From contig MU619308.1 in the NCBI GenBank assembly GCA_025201805.1, positions 1-64,000 on the forward strand: a stretch of DNA of 64,000 nt, given 5' to 3'. Below, piece after piece: positions 11,137-22,086 of the stretch (positions are counted from its first letter, which is position 1; the number at the start of each line of letters is the position of its first letter). The DNA is from Parasitella parasitica. Lineage: Eukaryota; Mucoromycota; Mucoromycetes; Mucorales; Mucoraceae. A program made the position numbers and the translations under genes. The notes beneath the pieces are model-generated. The model searched no databases, was not told the origin of the DNA, and worked only from the letters and a program-made list of their open reading frames with translations.

Positions 11137-11531
11137 ATGCTCAAGTCATTGGCAAATATTGGTGTTTGTGTAGGTGTTGTTTTTGGAACAGCTGCCACAT
11201 ACATAGGGTAAGGGATACAGGTTGCTGTACGCTATTGACGAGTCCCTTGATAACATCCTGTAAATCAATAGACACAAACAACATCAGCCTTTTAGATACA
11301 CAGCTGCTTCTATTGTAGCACTTATTGGTAAGAATATGAAATAGAGCCAAGGAATCTAGGCTTATTCTTTTCGATGCACTGATAGGTATAAGAGAATTGC
11401 TCTTGAAATCAACATCAAAACCCCATTTGTCTCCACTACAGCACTTGAAAGTCCTGAACTATCAAACACGATCTATTTTCAGCTCTATCTCACCACTTGC
11501 TTCACAAAATGTGCACAGTCGATGTACTTGA
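11137..11531 (+). CDS. Small hydrophobic protein, unknown function
   Basis: Proposed exons 11137-11207, 11296-11327 and 11386-11531 encode 82 aa with closing phases. The N-terminal 40 residues are strongly hydrophobic (IGVCVGVVFGTAATYIG, then ASIVALIG) and could form one or two membrane helices. The rest is polar and basic. It is preceded by a pyrimidine-rich leader (about 11060-11110) and lies divergent from the PHD-finger gene about 500 bp away. I do not recognise a family, and the last exon could be extended by another splice. Confidence 0.35.
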
Positions 11532-11702
11532 AAAAAAAACAGCACGCAATCCAGCTTTTGTATCATACTATACATACATGTTCATACATATACCTCTTTT
11601 GTTTCGACTCAAAATTATATATATTATCATTAAAAAAAAAAAAAAGAATTTTACATGGGAACAGGAAAGAAAGAGTGGTCTAAAAGGCGAATATTACTAT
11701 TA

Positions 11703-13031
11703 TTATTTATTACTATTACTTGTACTACTATTTAATCCTTTATGCTCTTCATCTTCTGCGATACTACTTAGCACAGAGCCAGTGTAGGTGTTATTAGTGC
11801 TTAGATAACTTTTGTGGGGTTCTTCAAACTTCTTTTTTGGATGGAAAATCAAAATGACAGTGGTCCAAATGACAACGCTCAGTATATTGACTAGAGAAAA
11901 AGAAGAAAATCAATTAGCTTTAATCATGCAGTCAAGTGCTTCGTGATACTTGCCATTACAAATGAAAAAATCTGATAAAAATTTATTCTTGTTTATGCGC
12001 TTTTGTCCTGTTAAAGCATCAGTGCAAAGGATGATGAAACACGAAGCAAACAAAAATAGCGCCACTGAGAGCAGTAGATTCAGATCTTGGAAGTAGCGCA
12101 TCTTGTGTGTGATAAATTGACCATCGTCTTTGTCTTTACTCTTGCCGAGCAGCCTCTTGAATCTAAAATGTGAAACGCCACCGAGAATCGAAATGATAAA
12201 CAATTCTACAAGTAGAGTTAGACTAGGCTCGGATGTGCTATTTTCTAGAGTTCTTTCGTACCAATTCCATAAACAAATTGCGGCATAACTTCTTTGTATG
12301 TGGAGTCGTAAAAATCTCTGGAAAAGTTGAATTGTATGATAGGGAACAGGATGATGTTTACAAGGGTCCTGTGTTTGTGTTTATCAAGTCAGCATGGGAT
12401 CAATTCAAGGAACAATCAACCTACATGATAATATAAAACTTGAATTCCTTACTACTCATGAATCGAGCGCCAGCTACAAGCTTGGCGAGGTACTTCCAGA
12501 AGCACTGCAGTAGTAATAAGGTTCCACTATATGCACAGGGTTAATTATCAGTGTTGAAACATTTGAGGCTTTTTAAGGTATTTTACATTTGTAACGAAAA
12601 CCCCACACACAGACTATAATCTATACATAGTGTATAAATAGCTGATGAGTACAAGGCATGGAGACAAGTAGCTTTTAAATGCATATACCTGTTGGTGTGA
12701 TTAGATTTCGATCAGCTTTAGTCCACAGAATATCTGGTTTGGTGACGATGTGTCCTAAAATGCTGACCATGCCTTCGTCGTATTTTACTCTTGTGCTTGC
12801 AATATCTAGCACAAAAAAAAAAAAAAAAGCTTGTCAATAGAGCATTTATCATAGTCAGGTACCTCAACCTTACCATAATACAGTTGAAATGGTATCATGA
12901 ATAGAACAAGCAGCGTAACAATGCTTTTTAATTCACCTCGTCTGAATTTCGAAGGATAAAGGCAATCAAATCCTTGCGTTAAACGTATGCGATGGATAAA
13001 CCAAATATACACATATATCAATCCAACGCCT
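11703..13031 (-). CDS. Seven-helix receptor-like membrane protein, 5' end unresolved
   Basis: Six consecutive exons close in phase: 12874-13031, 12689-12805, 12587-12641, 12425-12526, 11954-12315 and 11703-11890. The intron between the last two has a GC donor (GCAAGT) instead of GT. Hydrophobic segments include GVGLIYVYIWFI, IVTLLVLFMIPFQLYY, LCVGFSLQIGTLLLLQCFW, LTLLVELFIISILGG, LNLLLSVALFLFASCFIIL and ILSVVIWTTVILIF, with a polar Ser/Asn-rich tail. The segment FRRGELKSIVTLL followed by YYDI..VKYDEG resembles what I remember of fungal GPCR-like proteins. The first coding exon lies above 13031 and was not fixed. The receptor role is inference; another polytopic protein is possible. Confidence 0.62.
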
Positions 13032-13335
13032 CTGTCTACACTTTTGATTTAATAACGCATCAAATATTGTTGAATGATACATACGCAAGAAGCTATAATC
13101 ACTTAGATGAGTCATATTCGTGTATAGATGTAGACAAAAAGAGTTTATATCTGAAAAGAGAAAAGAAAAATAGTTGTATATCAACTCCTTTTACAATCAA
13201 TATCAAAGAAAGGGGGTAACTGTATGGCTCGGCGAAATGGACTTGGTACTGCATTAAAGCAGTAGTGAAATACGGTAGTAGCGAAACAGGAGCAGCCAAT
13301 AATCTAGCACTTGATATTGATTGTTTTCTGAACAA

Positions 13336-13868
13336 GTTGCTATGATAACCCTAGGTTACAGCCATTTTGTAAGGAGGCTATGCCAACTCTTTAAAATAAC
13401 GTTACCGTTAACCCACGTCGTTTGCAACCATATTGATTATGAAACGATGTTTTTATCAGTTTGCTCTGACCCACAATGGTCCTAAAGGTGTACTTTATTC
13501 TATACACATTGCATTCGTTATGATGCCTTTTTACTTCATCGCAATGCTCTGTGCTGTTTGTACGACGCACATGAGTATAGTATTATTCTCATGTGCTGTA
13601 TAACAAACAACTCATCACATAGAAGTTATATGTGCTCTGTATATACTAACAAACACTATTCTTGTCTCCAACATTATCATTGATTTGACGTCCTGCTCAT
13701 ACTTGTCCAGATCAAATTTATCAGTGGTAAAAAAAAATATATATAGCGTATATATTTATGCTATACGTTTTAAGAAACATGCTCTTTTTATCCCATAATA
13801 TAACGTATTGCATTGACATCTATATGCTGTTGTTTATGCGTTCATAAAAGAATGTGCATTAGCATTCG

Positions 13869-13918
<50 letters not shown>

Positions 13919-14980
13919 CCGTTCCCCAGTGAAACTTTAAAAAAAAACTTGGAGTTGTAACGAATATGGAAAAGATGTAAACAGACGCGATAGAGCCACA
14001 TGATTATTGATCAATGACCTCAAGTTCCAACGTTTTAATAGCAGTTTAGTAAATATACAGCGCATTTCCTCAGCTTCTTGTCCATCGAATCCAGCCCCTG
14101 AATCTAACAGTGTCCTTTTGTACTACTTAAATGCAGTTTTATAGAAACCGATATGGAAAGTCGATGTAGATCAACCAGGAGAAAGGGGAAAAGTGCAGAT
14201 ACATACTATAAAGAATCCAAAAGCGCGATTTGACATGATTAAGATATGAAATTCGAGAAAAAACTAGAGTTTCTGTAAGCAAACCAAACGGATACTTGAC
14301 TCTACATACTTTTGATGCTCGGAACATTCAAAAAAATACTTGCGTTGGTATTGTTGAGATGCTCCTGCTTTTTTTGAAATTAAAACACGATCTTGCCTAG
14401 ACGAATATTTTCATTATCATGTTTTAAAATCCAAAATAATCTCATTTTTAAGATATAGACGACTTGAAGCGCTTTTTTGTTCTTGAGTGCTTAATGTTGT
14501 CAAATTCAAAACATCACTTGGATTGTTAGAACTATTTAAAGCATAACTTTACATTCTATCTTATATCTTAATTTGTGTGCCTGAAACTTGAGATAAAATC
14601 CTTTTACTTTAAAAAAAAGTTTATAGTGCAAACCTTGTGTGTTAATATACAATTTATAGTTTGACACTATTGAATAATGCAAGTAAAACATGGCGATATT
14701 GCATGGCTATAAGTTATTCCTGCATTGCTGCGCGCTATAATCAATTCCCTTTCTCTTGTCAAGGGTTGAGAGGGGGTCGCACTGATTGAAATATTAACAT
14801 AGTTTCCAGACGTGTAATGCTTACTTGACCGATGTGTGAAAAACCAATTGATTGTGCTGCATTACATATGGCTAGATTAATACAAACATTGCCTTACAGT
14901 TTTAGCCATGAAATGATTTAGTTTATTAAAATGCATTGAATTCATATGCGAATTGAAATGAAAGCTTATAATGTTTTTAG
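13336..14980. other. Intergenic, no gene seen
   Basis: AT-rich DNA upstream of the receptor-like gene and downstream of the GMC oxidoreductase. It contains a 49-nt A run (13869-13917). Open frames here are short and without recognisable motifs. Confidence 0.5.
13869..13917. repeat. Poly-A tract, 49 nt
   Basis: Uninterrupted A run. It could be the tail of an old retroinserted sequence or simple slippage; no retroelement body was recognised beside it. Confidence 0.9.
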
Positions 14981-17118
14981 CTAGTTTTTGGCCTTGGATT
15001 GATTTTTCTTATAATGGGCTTTGATGATATCAGCAGCCTTCTCGGCGATGCCATAAGTGGGCTGCATTAAATGAGAAGAAACTTCAAGGGGCATGATGGA
15101 GGCATCGACAACACGCAGGTTAGAAGTACCATAAACCATTAGAGCAGGGCTTACAACACCACCCAAATTTTTAGGAAGCATGGCGCAAGTACCAACGGGA
15201 TGCCAGTCAGAACGAACATTGTTTGCCAACCAATTTCTAAGATCTTCTTCAGAGGTGACGTTAGTACCAGGTTCGACCTCACCGCTGTTAAGATCGCCAA
15301 GACCAGGAGAAGCAGTGATGATATCACGAGCAAGTTTAGTTGAAGCGACATGAACATCAATATCCATAGGATGAGAGTAGTATTGAGGGTTGATGACGGA
15401 GGGTTCCTCGATGTCGGAGGAGTTGATGTGTGTGTAACCACGGCTCAAAGGAGCAATCAGGACATGGTTGACGGTTTGGTACTTTGTGTTGTTCAAATCA
15501 ACGCTGCCTACACCACCATAGCCAGGAGTAAGGTTGATTTCGATGGGGGACAAGTAGTTTTCTTCGTAACGAGATGCAACAATGGCATATTGCTTCTTCA
15601 ACAGCTCCGCATTAGTAGCATTAGTGGAGGCATAGTAGTTTGCATATTTGTCAGTAGAATTACGAATCTTGTCAGCAAAGTCCTTTCCAGAAACAAACTC
15701 TGTGCCATTGAAAAGTTGCTCAGGAGTGGGATAACCCAAGTTATTGGGGGTAGTAGTCCAAATTCCAGTCTTGTTGGATTCATAAAGCTCTCTTTCTTCC
15801 TGAGCAAGAGTTTCATTGACAAAGACGCTGTTGGTTGTGTATCCAGTGATGTTGGTGGTTGAGACAGTAACAGCATGCACGTGGTCTTGCATGTTGGATC
15901 CAACACCTGGCAAATCGATCAAAGATTGGACACCGGCGGCAGACACGATGTCCTTGTTGCCAATACCAGAGACTTCCAAAAGCTTGGGGCTACCGATAGC
16001 GCCCGAGGAAAGAATGACTTCGTAGCGGGCTTTGATGGTCTGCTTTTGGCTCTTGTTACCAGTGGGATACCATTCAACACCAGTGGCCTTGACAGGTTCA
16101 CTACCATTTTTCTGGGCAAACTGAATGCGGGAGACGGTATGATTAGCTAAGACAGCAAGGTTGCTACGGCTGGTATAAGGAGCAATATAACCAGCATATG
16201 AATCAACACGCTGAACAGTCTCAGGGTTCAGAATGTTGGGTGTAGTAGAGTATCCAGCCAAGGTTCCGTTCAAGAGATCGGGCAGAGCAGTAAAATTAAG
16301 GGTTTCAAGAGATGCGTTCCAACTAGCAGATTGAGGAAACTCGTAGTTAGTGAAGGATATGTCGATGGGTCCGTTCTTGCCATGGGCACTCTTTTGGTAG
16401 GTGGCACCGTACGCAACTTGAGCAGGAGTAGGAGGAGTAAAGTTTTCAACCTTTTTAAAGTATTTGAACAAGTTGGTACCATTCCATCCAGGGTTACCGA
16501 GCTCTTCCCAAGCATCGTAGTCCTTTAAACCACCACGGGTCTTTTAGAATAATACACATGTTAGAAGGCACAAGCCTGACATTTCGTTTTTTTTACGCAC
16601 TGATGAGAAGACTTACCCAAACTAAACCATTGACAGCACTACCACCGCCGAGCAGTCTACCAGTTGCAATTGAAAGACTTCTGTTACCCATGCTTTCTTG
16701 AGGAGTAGTAGGAACAAGAGGACAGAGATCGGTGCCAACAGCTTGTCCATACCTGTTTAATAGTAATGCAAGCTGAATCAGAAAAGGTTACTTGAGATTT
16801 CCGTGTAGTACACTTACATGCCAGGAGCATAAACGACAAATTGATCGTTGGCATTAGGACCGGACTCAAGGACAGCTACAGTAACATCCTTGTTTTCAGA
16901 GAGACGATTAGCTAAAGCCAACCCTATATGCACAAAGGTATACATATATGTTAGAGATAATGATCAAGATGAAGCAACACATTGCGACATTTACCAGCAA
17001 CGCCACCGCCAATAATAACGTAATCATACGTATCAGTAGAAGAATTGGTGTTTTGTTGTGCAGAAGCAAAAGAAGCGAATGCTGTGATAACAGTGAAAAT
17101 GGAAGCAGTAATCTTCAT
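14981..17118 (-). CDS. Secreted GMC-family FAD oxidoreductase
   Basis: Exons 16995-17118, 16818-16923, 16617-16752 and 14981-16540 encode 641 aa. A signal peptide (MKITASIFTVITAFASFASA) is followed by the FAD dinucleotide-binding motif YDYVIIGGGVAGLALANRL, the GRLLGGGSAVNGLVW loop (GMC signature 1 region) and SGAIGSPKLLEVSGIG (signature 2). The C-terminal catalytic region has SDWHPVGTCAM with the active-site His and HLMQPTYGIAEKAADII with the second His. Many N-glycosylation sequons fit secretion. The family includes alcohol, aryl-alcohol and glucose oxidases or dehydrogenases; the substrate cannot be read from sequence. A TATA box lies about 50 bp upstream of the start. Confidence 0.92.
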
Positions 17119-17163
17119 TTCAATTTTTCATGTAGAATGAAGGGTCAATGGTTGACATTTGCG

Positions 17164-17176
17164 TTATTTTTATATA
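17164..17176 (-). promoter_or_regulatory. TATA box of the GMC oxidoreductase gene
   Basis: The minus strand reads TATATAAAAATAA about 46-58 bases upstream of the start codon at 17118, a normal distance for a fungal TATA element with a short leader. Confidence 0.5.
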
Positions 17177-18358
17177 TGTCAATTTAAGCTTCAGATTTTA
17201 TTTAAGCCATATCGAGGGGTTTCAGTAGACTTGCAGATTTGTAAAATATTGGTAATATCGCTTATCGACGCACGTTTTTGAGACTTTCATATTATTAATG
17301 ATTCTGCTGGACCCTTTGTTATCTGATCGCCTTTTTAAAGCACTCTCGCTGCTATTTGACATCTTGCAATGGATTTCAAAACGTCCGATTGGAGATCTCA
17401 TTACCTTTATTGACCTATTCTGTTATATGCATGTAAACCATTATTACATGTATCATCGTCATGCTTTTTTTTTTCATAGTATATCTAAGAGAAGGCAATA
17501 ATGCTCTATATGGATCTGATCATTTTTACGGTTAAAAAAAAAAAGCTTACAGATTGCTGACAAATTAATTGTTGAATTCCCAGAAATGACAGAAAATAAT
17601 GTCATTGCTTTTTCAGGAAAAAAAAAAAAAAAGAATTGTTATCAATGCAAGTCGATCAGGACTTACACTCATACAATATATTATCTCTTGGTCATGCTTA
17701 ATGGTAAATAAATGAGATAAAAAGGAAGAAGAGGGTGTTATGTAACTCGCAACGCAGTGTTTCAGATTGGACGTTCATTCAAATCAATGTCTCAGAAATT
17801 GACATATCAATACATATCTTAGCTTATGCATTGGGCCGAATTTCGCTCCTAAAATGAATGATGTGTAATGTCCGTTATGAGTGTAAACAACGTATATTAT
17901 TTGCCTTGAAAGTCTCCCTTTTCAAGGTTTTCTTGAACAGAAAAGTGCGCACAGCGTCGTTGCGTCAATGAGCAGTGTATGTAAAAGTAGTGGGTCTGAC
18001 CATCAGAATGGATTTTACAACTTGGTCTCGTAACTGCAAAAGTGCAGAAGTTTATTTGTCAACAGGATAAACCTGAGTTAATATGAAAGAGATGAAAAGA
18101 GATGATACATATGGCCTAGCAAAGCTGGCAATATTGATTATTGTTACAGGATCATATGTGGTGGTGTTTTCATCTTGACCTGGGAGGTAGGCTTCTATAT
18201 ATGTGTATATTTTTGAAGCTTAGTCGATTCTCTTTCTATCAACTTTTACTTTATGAAATGGTCTTGGTCAAGAGATAAATGGTTCAACAGCAGAAAGTTC
18301 AACAGGCTTTCAAGTATTTTCTTGAGAATGGTATTGTTGGATGATATGACATGAAGAT
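17177..18358. other. Intergenic, no gene seen
   Basis: AT-rich sequence with several A runs (for example about 17619-17632). Nothing coding was recognised. A strong promoter for the neighbouring secreted enzyme may extend into the first few hundred bases. Confidence 0.5.
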
Positions 18359-18795
18359 TCATGTAATTTCTGTTGACGAGCTATTTTGTATAACGTGCGA
18401 AGACAAATTTTGAGATGGGCTGGCTTCAATGTAGGATTTAGAAAATAATAGTTCATAGTGAGCATTGAATCCATCGGCCTCAAGACAGGTTGTGTCTAAT
18501 GGCTTTGGTAGAATGACATCTTCCGCTAAATATTCTTCTGGCAACTTAGATGCAATGTTGTTTCCGTTGTCGTCGACAAGTTCAGAGTTACCAACATTTG
18601 ATTTAAATATATATATATATATATATTCAATTAACAGTAGAATGATTTTGTGAACCTGCTTGCTGAAATCAGAGGTGTATCATGGATATTTTCCACCTGG
18701 CCACCGTTTAGTAACTTTAGCTCGAGGCAGATGCAATTTATAAAGACAGTTAGATATATATGAAATGTAGTCAAGTAATCTTTCGTGGAGTCCAT
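18359..18795 (-). pseudogene. Coding-like fragment, unknown, probably broken
   Basis: Two overlapping open frames in different phases. The first starts ATG at 18795 (MDSTKDYLTTFHIYLTVF) and stops at 18631. The second is open from about 18680 to a stop at 18359 and encodes an acidic, Ser-rich segment (LPEEYLAEDVILPKPLDTT). They meet around a short AT microsatellite (about 18606-18627), whose length change could have shifted the frame. No clean intron joins them. No family recognised. Confidence 0.3.
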
Positions 18796-19590
18796 ACTTA
18801 TGAAAATTTTCTGAACAATAATGTCAAAGACTTGATTTCATTTAAACAAATTTGATACCTCAAAAGCAGAGTTTCATCCCTCCTTCCGTGCTTCCTTCCT
18901 TGAACAAATGAAAACTAGATGGCAAGTGAATAGACGTTCAAGATAAATGATTAAACGACGGGAACGCACAAGAAATTATTTACCAGACAGGTGGTTATTT
19001 TATTATTTGTGAGTACTTATAATTAAATGGTTCATCGAGCATTGGAAAATGGTCAGTTCAGTATGTTTGAACTTTTCAAACTTGCTCCACTCCTTGCGAA
19101 ACAACAAGAGACATTCTATCCGTCAAGTATCATAATCACAAATCAAGTAGAAGCTTATAGTTATGTTTTTTTAAGCAACTAAACATTGCAAGGGAAAAGT
19201 GATGGCGTTGAGCGATGGGCGTCATTTCATCCAAAATGTTCGGTATAGGCTTAAAGGCGGGTCATTGATTTCAACAAACTTCGGCGTTTTATTTGTCTTT
19301 GATCTCAAGAATAGTTGGAGCCTAGCACGCAGTTAGGTTTTTGGTTAATGTTATGGGTGTTGGATTTTTTGCACGCTCGACGGCAATAGTAATAGAGTCA
19401 TTCCATAAAAATAGCTCGCATCATCTGTTTTATTTTCTTTGATGTAGTCGATGTTGGAGGCGCATGTCATTTTGCCCATTTTTCCATTGCTTTTTTTTTT
19501 ACTTTAGCTTGATGATGGAAAGTTAAAGAAGATTTTAAGCATGCAATATGCGTCATCGCAACATAATTTAATGGCCGTAAAACGAGAGGC
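18796..19590. other. Intergenic upstream of p23, no gene seen
   Basis: AT-rich region without convincing coding sequence. The final 100 bases hold the TATA element of the p23 gene. I looked for arrays of GAA/TTC heat-shock elements and did not see a clear one. Confidence 0.45.
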
Positions 19591-19598
19591 TATAAAAA
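19591..19598 (+). promoter_or_regulatory. TATA box of the p23 gene
   Basis: TATAAAAA lies 77 bases before the start codon at 19668 and is followed by a pyrimidine-rich leader (TTCTTTTTTC). Confidence 0.55.
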
Positions 19599-19667
19599 TC
19601 ACACACGCGTCAACGGAACAGACTTCTTTTTTCTACATTTCTTGAACAAACTATCTTTTCTTCAACG

Positions 19668-20337
19668 ATGCCTCTCCATCCAACTGTCCTTTGGGCTCAA
19701 AGAGCCGATGTCGTTTACTTGACTGTCGAAATCTCGGACATCAAGGTAAGTTTGTTGTGTCTTTATGTTGCTGCTATGGGAACATCTTTGTTGTATTGGA
19801 TACTTAAAGCCAGCGTAGAAGCATACGGTCGACTTGACTGAAAAAAAGCTTACCTTCAAGGGAACTGGCGAAAAAGAACAGAACGAATATGAAGTCGAGA
19901 TTGAGTTCTATAATGATGTTGATGTTCAGGTAGGTTTTGTACGCTTAAACAAAACAGGAGATTTTTCCATTGACGACTATCGCTAGAAATCCAAACAACA
20001 TTTGACACCCCGTAACTTAACAATGGCCATTTATAAAAAGGAGGAAGCTTGGTGGCCTAAGCTTCAAAGTGGAGGCAAACTCAATTTTTTAAAGGTTGAT
20101 TTCCAGAAATGGATAGATGAAGATGACGAGGAAGAGGAGGGCCCAGCAAATGATCCTATGGGCGGCTTAGACTTCCAAAGTTTGATGCAACAAGCTGGTG
20201 GTGGAATGCCAAACATGGATAATTTGGTAAGCTTTTCATAATGTCTTTTTATGTATGCCCTAATATTGACATTTGTTATTGTGCAGCCTGAAGGAGATAA
20301 CAGCAGCGACGAGGAAGAAGAGTCAAAAAAGGACTAG
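19668..20337 (+). CDS. Hsp90 co-chaperone p23 (Sba1-like)
   Basis: Exons 19668-19745, 19819-19929, 19987-20226 and 20287-20337 give 159 aa, the usual p23 length. A CS-domain beta sandwich occupies about residues 1-110: PTVLWAQRADVVYLTVE, KKLTFKGTG, then MAIYKKEEAWWPKL, the conserved WW segment that contacts ATP-bound Hsp90. The tail is acidic and disordered (DEDDEEEEGPANDPMGGLDF, then SSDEEEESKKD) with a Met/Gly-rich stretch, as in Sba1/p23. It stabilises closed Hsp90 and slows ATP turnover; it is cytosolic and nuclear. Confidence 0.93.
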
Positions 20338-20838
20338 AAAACTTCCTTCATTTTTGCGAAATTGTAGATCAAGATAATAAACTAAATGTATCTTTTGTAG
20401 CATGCCTAATTGGTATGATTTTTTGCTCGTATTTATTTAATGGGTCGTTTTATTCTGCAAGGCGAGCATCTTGTGGCAATATTCTGAACCGCGTATTATG
20501 TTATATCCTCTTCTATTGTAAGATGATGAATACCGGTAACAAGTAGCACAAAGATTTGCATGTCGTTATCTAAATGCGGATATTTTAAACTCGTTTCATT
20601 AAGGAAATGCGGAGCTAAACATTAAGTGTTGGTAAACTTATTTTGTTTAAACTGAATGATGTGAGTGTGTGTGTGTGTGTGTGTGTGCGTGTGTTATCGA
20701 CTCGGATGATCAAGGACTTTCCTCCCTTTTGACTGTCTTCCCATGAACACCACATTATCTTTTTGGGAGCAATCGAATGAAACAACAAGTTTTTCTCTTT
20801 TTCCTTTTTTTCCCTTCTTTCCAGTTTACGCTTCAAAC
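20338..20838. other. Intergenic, contains a GT microsatellite
   Basis: Short spacer between the p23 and HMG-box genes with a GT-rich repeat at about 20662-20693. The final stretch is C/T-rich (about 20790-20822) and is probably the leader of the HMG-box gene. Confidence 0.5.
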
Positions 20839-22086
20839 ATGGCAGAAGGTTTGTATACACTTGTTGGCTTTCTTACCATGTTCAACTAATGATTTGAAAC
20901 AGAAATCAAGCAAAGACACAAAATAGACGAATTGAAAAAGCGTTTCAGACAAGTCGAAGGGGTAAGCTAATAAATAACAGCTCGAAATCATTCAAAATAT
21001 TCATACACATACGTTGTTGTTAGGAGAATGATCTGCTTCAAGAAAAATTACATCGAGCACAGAAGAGCATCAAGAGACTTCGACTGGAAAGAAGGTACAT
21101 ACAGAATATCATGTCATTGAATGCGTCTGTAGACTACATTCACTAACATTAAGGCAAGTATTTTATTGGAAAGAATAGACAAAGGTTTCGACAACGGCAG
21201 TGAGTCTGACACAAGCTCTGATATATTCTTGCACAATGACTTGATAGCAGACAGCAGCAAGGTAAGCCGTTATTTCATGTATTCTAAACGTGTGCTCACA
21301 CCGGCACGCAATGCGCTAGCCACCAGCAAACCGCCATCATCATAAAAACTACAAACAAACCGAGAAAAACAACACTGTAACAGCAGTAATTAAACCGCCA
21401 AAAAAGAAGAAAGATCCAAACGCACCAAAAGGACCGGGAAACGTATTTTTTCTATTCTGTCGTCAAGAGCGTGACAAGGTCAAGGAAGAATTCCCTGAAG
21501 AAAGTATCGGCGACGTTACTAAACTTTTAGGCCACAAATGGAAAGGGTTGACCAAAGAAGAAAAGCTGGTCAGTTTTATGAATCCGAAAGAATATGATGA
21601 ACATGACTAAACCTTAATCTGCAGGTCTATCATGATATGTTCAAGAGAGAAATGGATGAATATGAAGAAGCAATGAAAACATACAAGAGTAACGGCGGCG
21701 GTGGTATGTTGCCTTTGGAAGGAAATCCTGCAGAAGAGTTGACAACTGCAGAGTCATTAATATCATCACCTGTGTCTATCAATAATGATATCACCATGCA
21801 ACAGCAACAACAACCACCTCGAGATGACTATCGTCGAAACGAAAGTTTGTATGACCACCATTTCCAAGCCAAATATGTGACAGACCATCACCAGCCATTG
21901 TACGAATCACAACCTGATTATATGTCAAAAAATCAAGAAACTCATTTGGTCCAGCAGCATCAGCATCACCACAATCACCTAATGCAACAGCAACCGCTTC
22001 AATCAACATTCTCACTAGATAACAACAACGCTTTCGAGAAACCTGTTATAACGAATCCTCCTTCTGCTCCATATGATCATTTTTAA
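20839..22086 (+). CDS. HMG-box chromatin protein (Nhp10-like)
   Basis: Six exons: 20839-20848, 20903-20961, 21024-21094, 21159-21261, 21320-21568 and 21625-22086, giving 317 aa. The first exon is only 10 nt. The N-terminal about 50 residues form a charged coiled coil ([18 protein letters not shown]). A single HMG box follows (about residues 115-190) with [30 protein letters not shown] and [16 protein letters not shown]. The tail is rich in Gln and His. Coiled coil plus one HMG box resembles Nhp10, a DNA-binding subunit of INO80, but other fungal HMG proteins share this layout. The fourth exon acceptor was chosen because it is the one that keeps the frame and has a CTAAC branch site just before it. 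Confidence 0.78.

Noticed and set aside
12233-12436. 67-codon plus-strand frame.
   Set aside because: It is antisense to two exons and an intron of the seven-helix gene, whose phases all close.
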